A stretch of 25,873 nucleotides of DNA from JBBKWJ01 sp037968895 (GCA_037968895.1 JBBKWJ010000030.1:1-25873), one strand, 5' to 3'. Positions 1 through 5,306 are shown, counted from the stretch's first letter. Numbers and translations: made by a program. Notes: generated from the letters alone by a model not told the origin.

Positions 1-146
1 TCGCGTTGGGCTTGTTTCGCTCCGTTCGTGCTCACGGGCAGATCGCCAACGCGAGCCAGTACTGAGGCCAGATCGTCGATCACTGTTTCAGCGTCCGGGT
101 TGCTGTTTTCCTTGTGTGCAGCGAGCTGCACTGGTGAGTAGTTCAT
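1..146 (-). CDS. Unrecognised protein, N-terminal 48 residues (cut by window edge)
   Basis: An open frame starts with ATG at 146 and runs off the left edge of the window. The visible product begins MNYSPVQLAAHKENSNPDAE and continues with a helix-like stretch (ETVIDDLASVLARVG). I do not recognise the family. The case for a real gene is the promoter: the hexamer TAGTGT sits exactly 6 nt upstream of the ATG. The same hexamer at the same spacing precedes ispG in this window. There is no Shine-Dalgarno sequence, which fits a leaderless transcript. It lies on the same strand as the PhnA-like gene, 84 nt downstream of it, but probably has its own promoter. Function cannot be inferred from this fragment. 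Confidence 0.5.
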   Translation of the reverse strand, partial: MNYSPVQLAAHKENSNPDAETVIDDLASVLARVGDLPVSTNGAKQAQR

Positions 147-162
147 GAGTAAACACTACTCA
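135..162. promoter_or_regulatory. Inverted repeat spanning promoter and start codon
   Basis: TGAGTAG at 135-141 and CTACTCA at 156-162 form a perfect 7-bp inverted repeat. It brackets the start codon (144-146). Its right arm overlaps the -10-like TAGTGT (153-158, minus strand). The position would suit an operator or a 5' hairpin, but no regulator is identified. Confidence 0.3.
153..158 (-). promoter_or_regulatory. -10-like hexamer TAGTGT, leaderless type
   Basis: On the minus strand TAGTGT is followed by 6 nt and then the ATG at 146, so transcription would start at or next to the start codon. It is identical in sequence and spacing to the hexamer before ispG. No clear -35 box is visible. Confidence 0.45.
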
Positions 163-230
163 GGGGGTCTGACAGTCGAGGGTGCATTTCGCCTGGTCAG
201 AAAAGAATCGCAAAGAATTTGTGTAAGCCG

Positions 231-560
231 CTAGTTGGCCTTCTTGACGAATTCGGACTTGATGAGCAGGTTGCGGCCGTCGACCTTGCCCTCGATGGGG
301 TGGTCGCCGGCTACAAGGCGGATCGACTTGACCTTGGTGCCGACCTTGACGCCACCGGCCTTGCCGTTGAGCTTGATGTCGTGAACGATTGTGATGCTGT
401 CGCCATTGGCTAGCACGTTGCCGTTGGCATCTCGGACTTCGCCGATGTCGTCGCCGATCTCGGCCGCCCATTCAAAGCCGCAGGTCTGGCATTCGTAGCC
501 ATGGTCGCCGAGGAGGGCTCCCGGCATGGTGCATTGTGGGCAATCGGGGGAGTCAGCCAT
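231..560 (-). CDS. yjdM: PhnA/YjdM-family zinc-ribbon protein
   Basis: This is a 109-aa protein that I recognise as the PhnA (YjdM) family. The N-terminal zinc ribbon has Cys7-x2-Cys10 and Cys24-x2-Cys27. The C-terminal domain carries the family signature blocks VRDANGNVLANGDSITIVHD, GTKVKSIRLV and a terminal KSEFVKKAN, close to E. coli YjdM. The family name comes from a historical link to alkylphosphonate use; E. coli PhnA is not the C-P lyase and its role is poorly defined, so no pathway is claimed. It is divergent from rpsP, and the two promoters share 153 nt. On the minus strand TAGACA lies 6 nt before the ATG, an imperfect form of the leaderless promoter seen elsewhere in the window. Confidence 0.93.
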   Translation of the reverse strand: MADSPDCPQCTMPGALLGDHGYECQTCGFEWAAEIGDDIGEVRDANGNVLANGDSITIVHDIKLNGKAGGVKVGTKVKSIRLVAGDHPIEGKVDGRNLLIKSEFVKKAN

Positions 561-627
561 CGGATCTGTCTATCAGCGGCGTGACGAGACCCGATACAGG
601 CGCGGTGTAACACGTTCTTGTTGCCGG

Positions 628-633
628 TAGTCT
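628..633 (+). promoter_or_regulatory. -10-like TAGTCT upstream of rpsP
   Basis: TAGTCT lies in the 9-nt context GGTAGTCTC, which is repeated exactly upstream of pyrH (12816-12824). It would give a leader of about 75 nt to the rpsP start at 714. A -35 box is not obvious. Confidence 0.4.
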
Positions 634-651
634 CAAGGGTCGCTTGGTTCG

Positions 652-669
652 TGCACCACGTTGGGTGCA
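652..669 (+). promoter_or_regulatory. Hairpin in the rpsP leader
   Basis: TGCACC (652-657) and GGTGCA (664-669) form a perfect 6-bp stem around a 6-nt loop, between the candidate promoter and the rpsP ribosome-binding site. A role in ribosomal-protein feedback is possible but unproven. Confidence 0.3.
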
Positions 670-713
670 GCCAGCAACTATCCAGACGTATTCCGAAGCA
701 AAGAGAGAATCCT

Positions 714-1061
714 GTGGCCGTTCGACTCCGCCTTATGCGGACCGGTAAGAAAAAGCAACCAAGCTACCGAGTGGTTGCTGCTGACTCCCGTTCCCCCCGT
801 GATGGTCGCTTTATCGAGATCGTAGGAACCTACAATCCTCGAACCGATCCTTCCGAGATCAAGATCGACAACGCAAAGGCAGTTGGCTGGCTTCGCAATG
901 GCGCCCAGCCATCCGAGCGTGTCCAGAAACTGCTCGTAGTCTCTGGTGCGTGGGAAGCCTTCAAAGAGGGCAAGACCTCCGAAGAACTCACCGCTGCAGC
1001 CGCCGCCGAGGCCGAGGCTGTGGCCAAAGCTGCCGCAGCCGCTCAGGCTGTCGACGCGTGA
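714..1061 (+). CDS. rpsP: 30S ribosomal protein S16
   Basis: Ribosomal protein S16 binds 16S rRNA early in assembly of the small subunit. The 115-aa product starts MAVRLRLMRTGKKKQPSYRV and continues with the family blocks VAADSRSPRDGRFIEIVGTY, NPRTDPSEIKID and GAQPSERVQKLL. After about residue 85 it has an Ala/Glu-rich tail of about 30 residues, common in actinobacterial S16. I chose GTG at 714 because homology begins there and a purine-rich AAGAGAGA lies about 7 nt upstream. The frame stays open further upstream, but that part is not S16-like. The stop overlaps the next gene by 4 nt (GTGA), indicating translational coupling to khpA. Confidence 0.97.
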   Translation: MAVRLRLMRTGKKKQPSYRVVAADSRSPRDGRFIEIVGTYNPRTDPSEIKIDNAKAVGWLRNGAQPSERVQKLLVVSGAWEAFKEGKTSEELTAAAAAEAEAVAKAAAAAQAVDA

Positions 1062-1318
1062 CCGAGTCAGCGTTGGCGCCAACCGCTGAAGCCGTTCTTG
1101 TGCACCTGTGCAAGTCGGTCGTCAGCTCCCCAGACGAGGTGTCTGTAAGCGCAACTGATCTTGGCGACGCCGTGATCCGCTTCGACGTCTCCGTCAATAA
1201 AGACGACATGGGTCGGGTAATCGGCCGTCGAGGCCGGGTCGCCTCAGCTATCCGAACCGTGGTCAACGCGGCGGGTGCGAAAGACTCAGTGAGCACCGAG
1301 GTCGAGTTCGTCGAGTGA
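1058..1318 (+). CDS. khpA: KH-domain RNA-binding protein KhpA
   Basis: This is an 86-aa single-KH protein. The nucleic-acid-binding GxxG loop is visible as IGRRGR, residues 55-60, preceded by VNKDDMGRV and followed by a helix (VASAIRTVVNAAG). KhpA proteins bind RNA and partner with Jag/KhpB in Gram-positive bacteria, influencing cell-envelope and division genes. The position between rpsP and rimM is the usual one. GTG at 1058 is chosen because it gives the normal family length and a GTGA overlap with the rpsP stop. Its own stop overlaps the rimM start in the same way. Upstream residues in the open frame are arginine-rich and are an out-of-frame reading of rpsP. Confidence 0.93.
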   Translation: MTESALAPTAEAVLVHLCKSVVSSPDEVSVSATDLGDAVIRFDVSVNKDDMGRVIGRRGRVASAIRTVVNAAGAKDSVSTEVEFVE

Positions 1319-1788
1319 CGAACCGGCTTGAGGTTGGCCATGTCTCGAAGGCCCACGGCCTACGAGGCGAACTCATCTTCTCCTTCACCACAGACCGCAC
1401 CGATGAGCGAACCGCTCCCGGTGCTGTGCTGTTTTTGGACGGTGAGGCGTATTCGGTCATTCGGGGCCAGGCTCACGGAAAGAAGTGGTTGCTGGCGCTC
1501 GAAGGCGTCACCACCAAAGAACAAGCCGATGAACTCCGCGGCCGAAGCGTTACCGCTGAACCGATTGACGACGCTGACACGGTGTTCGTACATGAGCTCA
1601 TTGGGAACCAACTCGTCGATCAGCACGGCGTCGACCGGGGCAAAATCGTTTCGGTAATCGACAATCCCGCCTCTGATCTTCTGGAACTTGAAGGCGGAGG
1701 CCTCGTGCCGCTTGCCTTCTTCACCGCAATGGCCGATGGGATCGTGCGAGTCGATGTCCCAGACGGTCTGTTCGAGACGGACAACTAA
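1315..1788 (+). CDS. rimM: Ribosome maturation factor RimM
   Basis: This 157-aa protein helps 30S maturation, particularly of the head domain, and binds S19. The N-terminal RimM beta-barrel is shown by LEVGHVSKAHGLRGELIFSF and by LEGVTTKEQADELRGRSV. A PRC-barrel domain follows from about residue 90 (ELIGNQLVDQHGVDRGKIVS). The C-terminus VPLAFFTAMADGIVRVDVP is typical. GTG at 1315 overlaps the khpA TGA by 4 nt, so rpsP, khpA and rimM are likely one translationally coupled operon. A separate start for the downstream trmD transcript is suggested by the -10-like hexamer just after the rimM stop. Confidence 0.95.
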   Translation: MTNRLEVGHVSKAHGLRGELIFSFTTDRTDERTAPGAVLFLDGEAYSVIRGQAHGKKWLLALEGVTTKEQADELRGRSVTAEPIDDADTVFVHELIGNQLVDQHGVDRGKIVSVIDNPASDLLELEGGGLVPLAFFTAMADGIVRVDVPDGLFETDN

Positions 1789-1793
1789 CCCAC

Positions 1794-1799
1794 TACGCT
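1794..1799 (+). promoter_or_regulatory. -10-like TACGCT, leaderless promoter for trmD
   Basis: TACGCT ends 6 nt before the GTG start of trmD at 1806. A weak -35-like TTCGAG lies at 1771-1776 with a 17-nt spacer. There is no Shine-Dalgarno sequence before the GTG, which fits a leaderless transcript. Confidence 0.45.
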
Positions 1800-1805
1800 G
1801 CCTCG

Positions 1806-2537
1806 GTGCGCATCGACGTGGTGACTATCTTTCCCGACATCATTACTGGCTATACCGACGCGAGCATTCTCGGTCGGGCCAAACGGGCCGACGCACTCGA
1901 CGTTAAGGTGCACGATCTCCGGTCGGTAACGCTCGACCCGCATCAGTCGGTTGATGATTCGCCATTCGGTGGCGGGGCAGGGATGGTGCTCAAACCAGAG
2001 CCGATCTTCGACATCATCGACGCCGTGAAGCCACCCCGGCCCCTGCTCTACCTGTCGCCAACCGGTCGACGATTCGACCAGGCGTATGCGGCCGAGCTTT
2101 CGGTCCTCGACGGCTTCACGCTTCTGTGTGGACGCTATGAGGGGGTCGACGAACGGGTCCGGACCGAACTTGTCGATGGCGAAATCTCGATTGGCGACTA
2201 CGTACTCGCTGGTGGTGAACTGGCCGCTCTCGTGGTGATTGAGGCGGTGGCCCGTCTATTGCCTGGAGTTCTTGGCAACGCGACGTCGAGCGAAGATGAG
2301 TCATTTAGCGATGGCTTGCTTGAATACCCCCAGTACACGAGGCCAGCGGACTTCCGTGGACTGCCGGTCCCGCCCGTGTTGCTGAGCGGGAATCACGGCC
2401 TTGTCGAGCGGTGGCGACGCGCCCAGTCGCTCCTTCGAACGATTACCCATCGACCCGACCTGATTGCAGCGAGAGGTGGTCTGAGCGATCCCGATCGTGC
2501 GCTTCTGGCCGAATTCGAGTTGGATCACGATGCCTAA
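1806..2537 (+). CDS. trmD: tRNA (guanine-N1)-methyltransferase TrmD
   Basis: TrmD methylates G37 of tRNAs using SAM and prevents frameshifting. The 243-aa length is normal. The protein starts MRIDVVTIFPDII. The trefoil-knot SAM site is visible as YLSPTGRRFDQ, LLCGRYEGVDERV and ISIGDYVLAGGELAAL. The tRNA-recognition C-terminal part includes LEYPQYTRP, PVLLSGNHG and WRRAQSL. The rimM-trmD-rplS order is conserved. The GTG start is supported by the conserved N-terminus and by the leaderless-type hexamer 6 nt upstream. About 150 nt separate it from rplS; I see no extra gene there. Confidence 0.97.
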   Translation: MRIDVVTIFPDIITGYTDASILGRAKRADALDVKVHDLRSVTLDPHQSVDDSPFGGGAGMVLKPEPIFDIIDAVKPPRPLLYLSPTGRRFDQAYAAELSVLDGFTLLCGRYEGVDERVRTELVDGEISIGDYVLAGGELAALVVIEAVARLLPGVLGNATSSEDESFSDGLLEYPQYTRPADFRGLPVPPVLLSGNHGLVERWRRAQSLLRTITHRPDLIAARGGLSDPDRALLAEFELDHDA

Positions 2538-2690
2538 CGAACGGCGCTCCCTGGGTGGAAGTCCGGAACGACCGCAATAACATGATCTGTCGCGTCACCC
2601 GGCCATGGTTTCACTATCGCCCCCGTCGCAATTACACCGCCGCCATGGCTTCTCCGGGCGGCAACCCAAGCCGATTACTAGGAACCTACG

Positions 2691-3038
2691 ATGAACCTCA
2701 CCGATCTCGTTGAGAAAACACAGCGCCGCGATGACATCCCAGAATTCGAACCTGGCGACACCGTCAAGGTCCACGTAAAGGTCATCGAAAACAACCGTGA
2801 GCGTGTCCAGGTTTTCCAGGGACACGTCATCGCTCGCCAGGGTGGCGGTATTCGTGAAACCTTCACCGTCCGCAAGCTGAGCTTCGGTGTTGGCGTCGAG
2901 CGTACATTCCCAGTTCACTCGCCAAAGCTTGAGCGAATCGAAGTTGTCACCCACGGTGATGTTCGTCGAGCCAAGCTGTACTACCTGCGTGACCGCGTCG
3001 GTAAGGCCGCAAAGATCAAAGAGAAGCGCGATCGCTAA
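2691..3038 (+). CDS. rplS: 50S ribosomal protein L19
   Basis: L19 sits at the 30S-50S interface. The 115-aa product has the expected length and signatures: FEPGDTVKVHVKVIE, RVQVFQGHVIARQGGG, ETFTVRKLSFGVGVERTFP, HSPKLERIEV and RRAKLYYLRDRVGKAAKIKE. The ATG at 2691 has a weak AGGA about 8 nt upstream. In many actinobacteria lepB and rnhB follow rplS; here both are absent, and yraN comes next after a 195-nt hairpin-rich spacer. Confidence 0.97.
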   Translation: MNLTDLVEKTQRRDDIPEFEPGDTVKVHVKVIENNRERVQVFQGHVIARQGGGIRETFTVRKLSFGVGVERTFPVHSPKLERIEVVTHGDVRRAKLYYLRDRVGKAAKIKEKRDR

Positions 3039-3051
3039 CGTCGCCAGCAGG

Positions 3052-3215
3052 TGTGCCACCTTGAGGTGGCGCAACGGCTCTCAACTCGGCTGACTCGTTC
3101 AGCCCTTGCGCCCTCGGGCGCCGCTCAACTCAGCGCTCGTGCGCTGAGTTTCGTGCTTCCAGCACCAGGCTGTTTTCGTGCTTCCAGCACCAAAGAATGC
3201 GCGATGACGTCGCGC
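3052..3215 (+). repeat. Run of seven hairpins between rplS and yraN
   Basis: Seven short inverted repeats follow one another with almost no unpaired sequence beyond short linkers. They are: 3052-3073 (GCCACC/GGTGGC core, 9 bp with one G-U); 3088-3104 (GGCTGA/TCAGCC); 3108-3121 (GCGCC/GGCGC); 3127-3150 (AACTCAGCGC/GCGCTGAGTT, 10 bp, loop TCGT); 3153-3165 and 3178-3190 (both GTGCT/AGCAC, loop TCC); and 3199-3215 (GCGCGA/TCGCGC). The array ends just before the yraN ribosome-binding site. Only short T runs (TTT, TTTT) follow the fourth and fifth hairpins, so termination at 3127-3176 is possible. The function as a whole is unknown. Confidence 0.6.
3149..3192 (+). repeat. 19-nt direct repeat, two copies, period 25
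   Basis: TTTCGTGCTTCCAGCACCA occurs at 3149-3167 and again at 3174-3192. Each copy contains the GTGCT/AGCAC mini-hairpin of the array described at 3052-3215. Confidence 0.75.
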
Positions 3216-3233
3216 CTGGAGTGGAGGAACGAT

Positions 3234-3581
3234 ATGACTCATGAGCGACTCGCACTTGGCCGATTTGGCGAAGACGCGGCAACTGATTGGTACGAGCAGC
3301 GGGGATTCGCCATCGCCGCCCGCAATTATCGAAGCAAGACTGGCGAGATCGACCTCATCTGCGCGAAAGCGTCAACCGTCGTATTTGTAGAGGTCAAGAC
3401 GCGCACGACAAACCGCTTTGGCGGGGGAATAGCGGCCGTCAACCACCGCAAACAAGGAAAGATCCGAGGCGTGGCGTTGGCCTGGCTCTCCAGCTGCGGC
3501 CACGGGTTTGACGAGATCCGCTTCGATGTCGCAGAGGTCGACGGCGAAGGCGCGGTCAGGGTGTGGGAAGCGGCGTTCTGA
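3234..3581 (+). CDS. yraN: YraN family (UPF0102) predicted nuclease
   Basis: The 115-aa product belongs to the YraN/UPF0102 family, which has a Holliday-junction-resolvase-like PD-(D/E)xK fold. The N-terminal LALGRFGEDAATDWYEQRGF, then GEIDLI (residues 37-42) and VEVKTR (52-57), give the expected metal-binding acidic residues and catalytic lysine. The biological role of the family is not settled. ATG at 3234 is chosen because a clear GGAGG lies 6 nt upstream and homology starts there. An upstream in-frame ATG would place that GGAGG inside the gene. In actinobacteria yraN commonly precedes comM and dprA. Here an accessory block of five genes, from arsC to the DUF2510 gene, separates them. Confidence 0.93.
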   Translation: MTHERLALGRFGEDAATDWYEQRGFAIAARNYRSKTGEIDLICAKASTVVFVEVKTRTTNRFGGGIAAVNHRKQGKIRGVALAWLSSCGHGFDEIRFDVAEVDGEGAVRVWEAAF

Positions 3582-3592
3582 GTGCGCTGGGC

Positions 3593-3961
3593 CTAATCGA
3601 AGAGAGCGGGCACTCGGTCGCGGGGCCGTCCAATGATCGCAGTATCGGCGGTCACGACGACGGGGCGCTGTAGCAACTTGGGGTACTTCTCAAGCAAGGC
3701 GATGGTGACCTCTGGGTCAGCCAGCGTTGCTTCGTCGAGCCCCTGCTCGCCCAAAATTGTTTCTTTGAAGAACTTGTCTCGGCGAACGAGGTCTGCGACC
3801 GGGTCTTCTAGCTTGGCGACAATGCCACGAAGTTCGTCAGCCTGCGGCTTCTTCTTCAGGTAGAGCACGATGTCGTGGTCGATACCTCGCTGCTGCAACA
3901 CATCCAGTGCTGCGGTCGAGCTACTTCAATTGGGGTTGTGATAGAGCGTTACTTCAGCCAT
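3593..3961 (-). CDS. arsC: ArsC-family protein with in-frame TGA at the catalytic Cys (probable selenoprotein)
   Basis: Reading from ATG at 3961 with TGA (3928-3926) as selenocysteine gives 122 aa beginning MAEVTLYHNPN-U-SSSTAAL. Residue 12 falls exactly on catalytic Cys12 of E. coli ArsC (HNPxC motif). Downstream the frame runs 110 residues with family blocks: LVRRDKFFKE, LLEKYPKLLQRPVVVT and IGRPRDRVPALF. These supply arginines in the places of the three arsenate-binding arginines of ArsC. Family members reduce arsenate or act as Spx/YffB-like thiol proteins; the substrate is not certain. A SECIS-like stem-loop follows the TGA. TGA is a normal stop elsewhere here, so recoding as another amino acid is unlikely. 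A -10-like TACCCT lies 8 nt before the ATG, and no Shine-Dalgarno is seen. If TGA is read as stop, only an 11-aa peptide results. A sequencing error or pseudogene is the alternative. It lies last in a minus-strand run with 3997-4416 and converges on yraN. Confidence 0.85.
3886..3920 (-). promoter_or_regulatory. Candidate bacterial SECIS element
   Basis: On the minus strand, counting the U of UGA as 1, GCAGCAC (nt 16-22) pairs with GTGTTGC (28-34). This makes a 7-bp stem with one G-U pair and a 5-nt apical loop UGGAU (23-27). A lower CTCG/CGAG stem (9-12 with 40-43) is separated from it by an internal loop. Bacterial SECIS elements lie just 3' of the UGA, with a small apical loop carrying a G in its first two positions; in E. 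coli fdhF the key loop bases are G23 and U24. The match in distance, stem and loop G is good. The bulged U17 of fdhF is not evident. Confidence 0.7.
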
Positions 3962-3969
3962 GGAAGGAC

Positions 3970-3975
3970 AGGGTA
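3970..3975 (-). promoter_or_regulatory. -10-like TACCCT before the ArsC-family gene
   Basis: On the minus strand TACCCT is followed by 8 nt and the ATG at 3961, so a transcript from it would be leaderless or nearly so. The gene could also be read from the promoter at 4423-4428. Confidence 0.35.
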
Positions 3976-3996
3976 GCGGCCAAGCCACGACCACGC

Positions 3997-4305
3997 CTAG
4001 CGGCGTTTGTGGCGATTGGTCCAACATCCCCGGTGCCAATGGCGTCGCAGGTCGGGGGCGAGAGCGGGTACGACGACGACGTGTCCTTGTCCGACTTGAA
4101 TCGTCTGATGGCACCCGGGGCAGATGTATTGCTTGGTCGCCTGATACGGCTGCACAAATCGAACTTCGGACTCCTCGGTATCTGAAGGATCAGGATGAGA
4201 GCCTGGCGGTGCTGGCGACACATCGGGGCTCGAAATCGGATCGTGCTCAGCCCGCTCGGCGACCTTCGCCCGGTATTTCGAGCCCTTGGCCTTCTTGCGG
4301 GCCAC
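3997..4305 (-). CDS. Actinobacterial zinc-ribbon protein (function unknown)
   Basis: This 102-aa protein resembles a short conserved actinobacterial family often mislabelled ATP/GTP-binding protein. Its features in order are: a basic N-terminus (ARKKAKGSKYRAK, residues 2-14); a Pro/Ser/Asp-rich linker (about 22-47); and a C-terminal metal-site module. The module has PYQATKQYICPGCHQTI with Cys62 and Cys65, His75 in GQGHVV, and HWHRGCW with His89, His91 and Cys94. No Walker motifs are present, so nucleotide binding is not supported. The start is GTG at 4305, directly after the TAG of the 36-aa membrane protein, so the two are probably translationally coupled. The ArsC-family gene follows 35 nt downstream. 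Its molecular function is unknown. Confidence 0.85.
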   Translation of the reverse strand: MARKKAKGSKYRAKVAERAEHDPISSPDVSPAPPGSHPDPSDTEESEVRFVQPYQATKQYICPGCHQTIQVGQGHVVVVPALAPDLRRHWHRGCWTNRHKRR

Positions 4306-4416
4306 CTAGCCCCACACTGCCCAGACGACGAGGCCAATAGCCGCGAGCGCGCTGCCAGCGACGAAGAAATAGTCGAACGAGGATCGTCGATAACGTCGTT
4401 CTGGATTGAAGCCCAT
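4306..4416 (-). CDS. 36-aa single-pass membrane protein
   Basis: The frame from ATG at 4416 gives MGFNPERRYRRSSFDYFFV followed by AGSALAAIGLVVWAVWG. A positively charged N-terminus (four Arg) is followed by one hydrophobic segment of about 20 residues that ends the protein. By the positive-inside rule the N-terminus would be cytoplasmic. It is too short for usual gene-length cutoffs. Three points support it: the stop directly abuts the GTG of the zinc-ribbon gene; a -10-like CATACT lies exactly 6 nt before the ATG; and the composition is that of a membrane segment. I do not know a function. An upstream ATG at 4420 is in another frame. Confidence 0.65.
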   Translation of the reverse strand: MGFNPERRYRRSSFDYFFVAGSALAAIGLVVWAVWG

Positions 4417-4422
4417 TCATTC

Positions 4423-4428
4423 AGTATG
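4423..4428 (-). promoter_or_regulatory. -10-like CATACT for the small-protein operon
   Basis: On the minus strand CATACT is followed by 6 nt and the ATG at 4416. It is probably the promoter of the operon running through 4306-4416, 3997-4305 and perhaps 3593-3961. Confidence 0.35.
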
Positions 4429-4514
4429 GCGGGAATCGACGTGGGGCGGCAGCGGCGCCGTTGCCGGGACCGATCATTTCGGTCACAGGAGGACGCGTAG
4501 TGCGTTGCTGCTGG

Positions 4515-4520
4515 CAGAAT
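4515..4520 (+). promoter_or_regulatory. -10-like CAGAAT before the cytochrome c gene
   Basis: CAGAAT is followed by 7 nt and the ATG at 4528. A run of C (CCCCC) precedes the ATG where a Shine-Dalgarno sequence would be expected, so a leaderless transcript is plausible. Confidence 0.3.
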
Positions 4521-4527
4521 CGCCCCC

Positions 4528-4884
4528 ATGTCTGCGAGACGGAACGCAATCTCATACATCGCTCTGATCGGAATCTCTTTCGGGCTTGCGGCGTGCGGCG
4601 CTAGCGCTATCGCTCTGCCAGCAGATGCCGATGACCAACTCCGAGTTGGGCAACAGGTCTACACACGAAACTGCGCGAGTTGCCACGGTGGTGCCGGTGG
4701 AGGTGGGCTCGGGACTCAATTCAGCGACGGGAAAATACTCGCCGCTTTCCCTGATGAGGCTGATGAGGCTGCAGTCGTTTCCGGCGGACGCAACGGCATG
4801 CCAGCATTCGGCGAGCGTCTAAGCGAAGACGAGATCGATGCGGTTGTTCGCTATACCCGTGAGATCTTGTCGGCGCAGTCGTAG
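4528..4884 (+). CDS. Lipoprotein cytochrome c, class I
   Basis: This 118-aa exported c-type cytochrome has a signal peptide ending in a lipobox (GLAAC, Cys23), so it is probably a membrane-anchored lipoprotein on the outer face of the cytoplasmic membrane. One haem site CASCH is at residues 49-53, preceded by GQQVYTRN. The sixth ligand is likely Met91 in NGMPAFGERLSEDEIDAVVR, the usual C-terminal block of small diheme-oxidase-like or c6/cbb3-like cytochromes. The glycine stretch after CASCHGG is typical. It would carry electrons between membrane complexes, but no oxidase or reductase is encoded nearby, so the partner is unknown. Its 3' end overlaps the convergent DUF2510 gene by 34 nt. Confidence 0.92.
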   Translation: MSARRNAISYIALIGISFGLAACGASAIALPADADDQLRVGQQVYTRNCASCHGGAGGGGLGTQFSDGKILAAFPDEADEAAVVSGGRNGMPAFGERLSEDEIDAVVRYTREILSAQS

Positions 4885-5114
4885 TCGAACACTTCTGAGA
4901 CTCGAGCCTCGAGGCTGTGGTCAGACTCAAACGATTCTAAAAGCGAAAGCAACGACGGATCGATAGGGCCGAGCAGGTCTGAAGACAAGACTGCGCTTCT
5001 CGTATGGGCCGTCCATACCGAGCCGTTCCAGAAACGTTCGACTAGATCTTCGTCTGGGTCGGCATACCATCCAGGAAATCGGACGTCTGATTCGTGGTGG
5101 TCGGACTCGGGCAT
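4851..5114 (-). CDS. Short DUF2510-domain protein
   Basis: This 87-aa protein carries a DUF2510-like motif at residues 14-39: PGWYADPDEDLVERFWNGSV followed by WTAHTR. It matches the family pattern PGWYxDP...RxWDGxxWTxHT, common in actinobacteria and often found at the N-terminus of membrane proteins. Here no membrane segment follows; the rest is acidic and helix-like (LLSLLESFESDHSLEARVSE). The protein may be soluble or a shortened family member. The function of DUF2510 is unknown. It converges on the cytochrome c gene with a 34-nt overlap of coding ends, and is divergent from comM. Confidence 0.8.
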   Translation of the reverse strand: MPESDHHESDVRFPGWYADPDEDLVERFWNGSVWTAHTRSAVLSSDLLGPIDPSLLSLLESFESDHSLEARVSEVFDYDCADKISRV

Positions 5115-5240
5115 ATGTGCGTATCGGCTCGAAGTGGGTCGCGAGTTAAGGGATCTGGGAACTTCTACCTAGGGCGTCGTCACCCTTCGTCTCGGATTCA
5201 GTGGGTGGCAGCGCTCCTGGTGAACGCTACGGTGTCGTCA

Positions 5241-5256
5241 GTTCGCGAGAGCGAAC
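5241..5256 (+). promoter_or_regulatory. GNRA-type hairpin in the comM leader
   Basis: GTTCGC (5241-5246) and GCGAAC (5251-5256) form a perfect 6-bp stem capped by GAGA, a GNRA tetraloop. It lies 50 nt before the comM start in the 190-nt divergent region between the DUF2510 gene and comM. Confidence 0.4.
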
Positions 5257-5306
5257 CTCGGTGGCAAGCGCCCCCTCTAACGAATCTTTTGTTCGAGGAG
5301 GAAGCG

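Noticed and set aside
145..234. Plus-strand 29-codon frame starting at ATG 145
   Set aside because: No ribosome-binding site, no recognisable family, and it overlaps the better-supported minus-strand start at 146.
3593..3901. ArsC-family gene starting at GTG 3901 as a complete 102-aa protein
   Set aside because: It lacks the HNPx(C) active-site segment that is plainly encoded just upstream in the same frame across the TGA.
3926..4114. 62-codon minus-strand frame ending at TGA 3926-3928 as a gene of its own
   Set aside because: Its first 51 codons are arginine-rich out-of-frame sequence overlapping the zinc-ribbon gene; only the last 11 codons are real, as the N-terminus of the ArsC-family protein.
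3954..4559. Long (201-codon) minus-strand frame
   Set aside because: It overlaps four better-supported genes out of frame and has the composition of a shadow frame.
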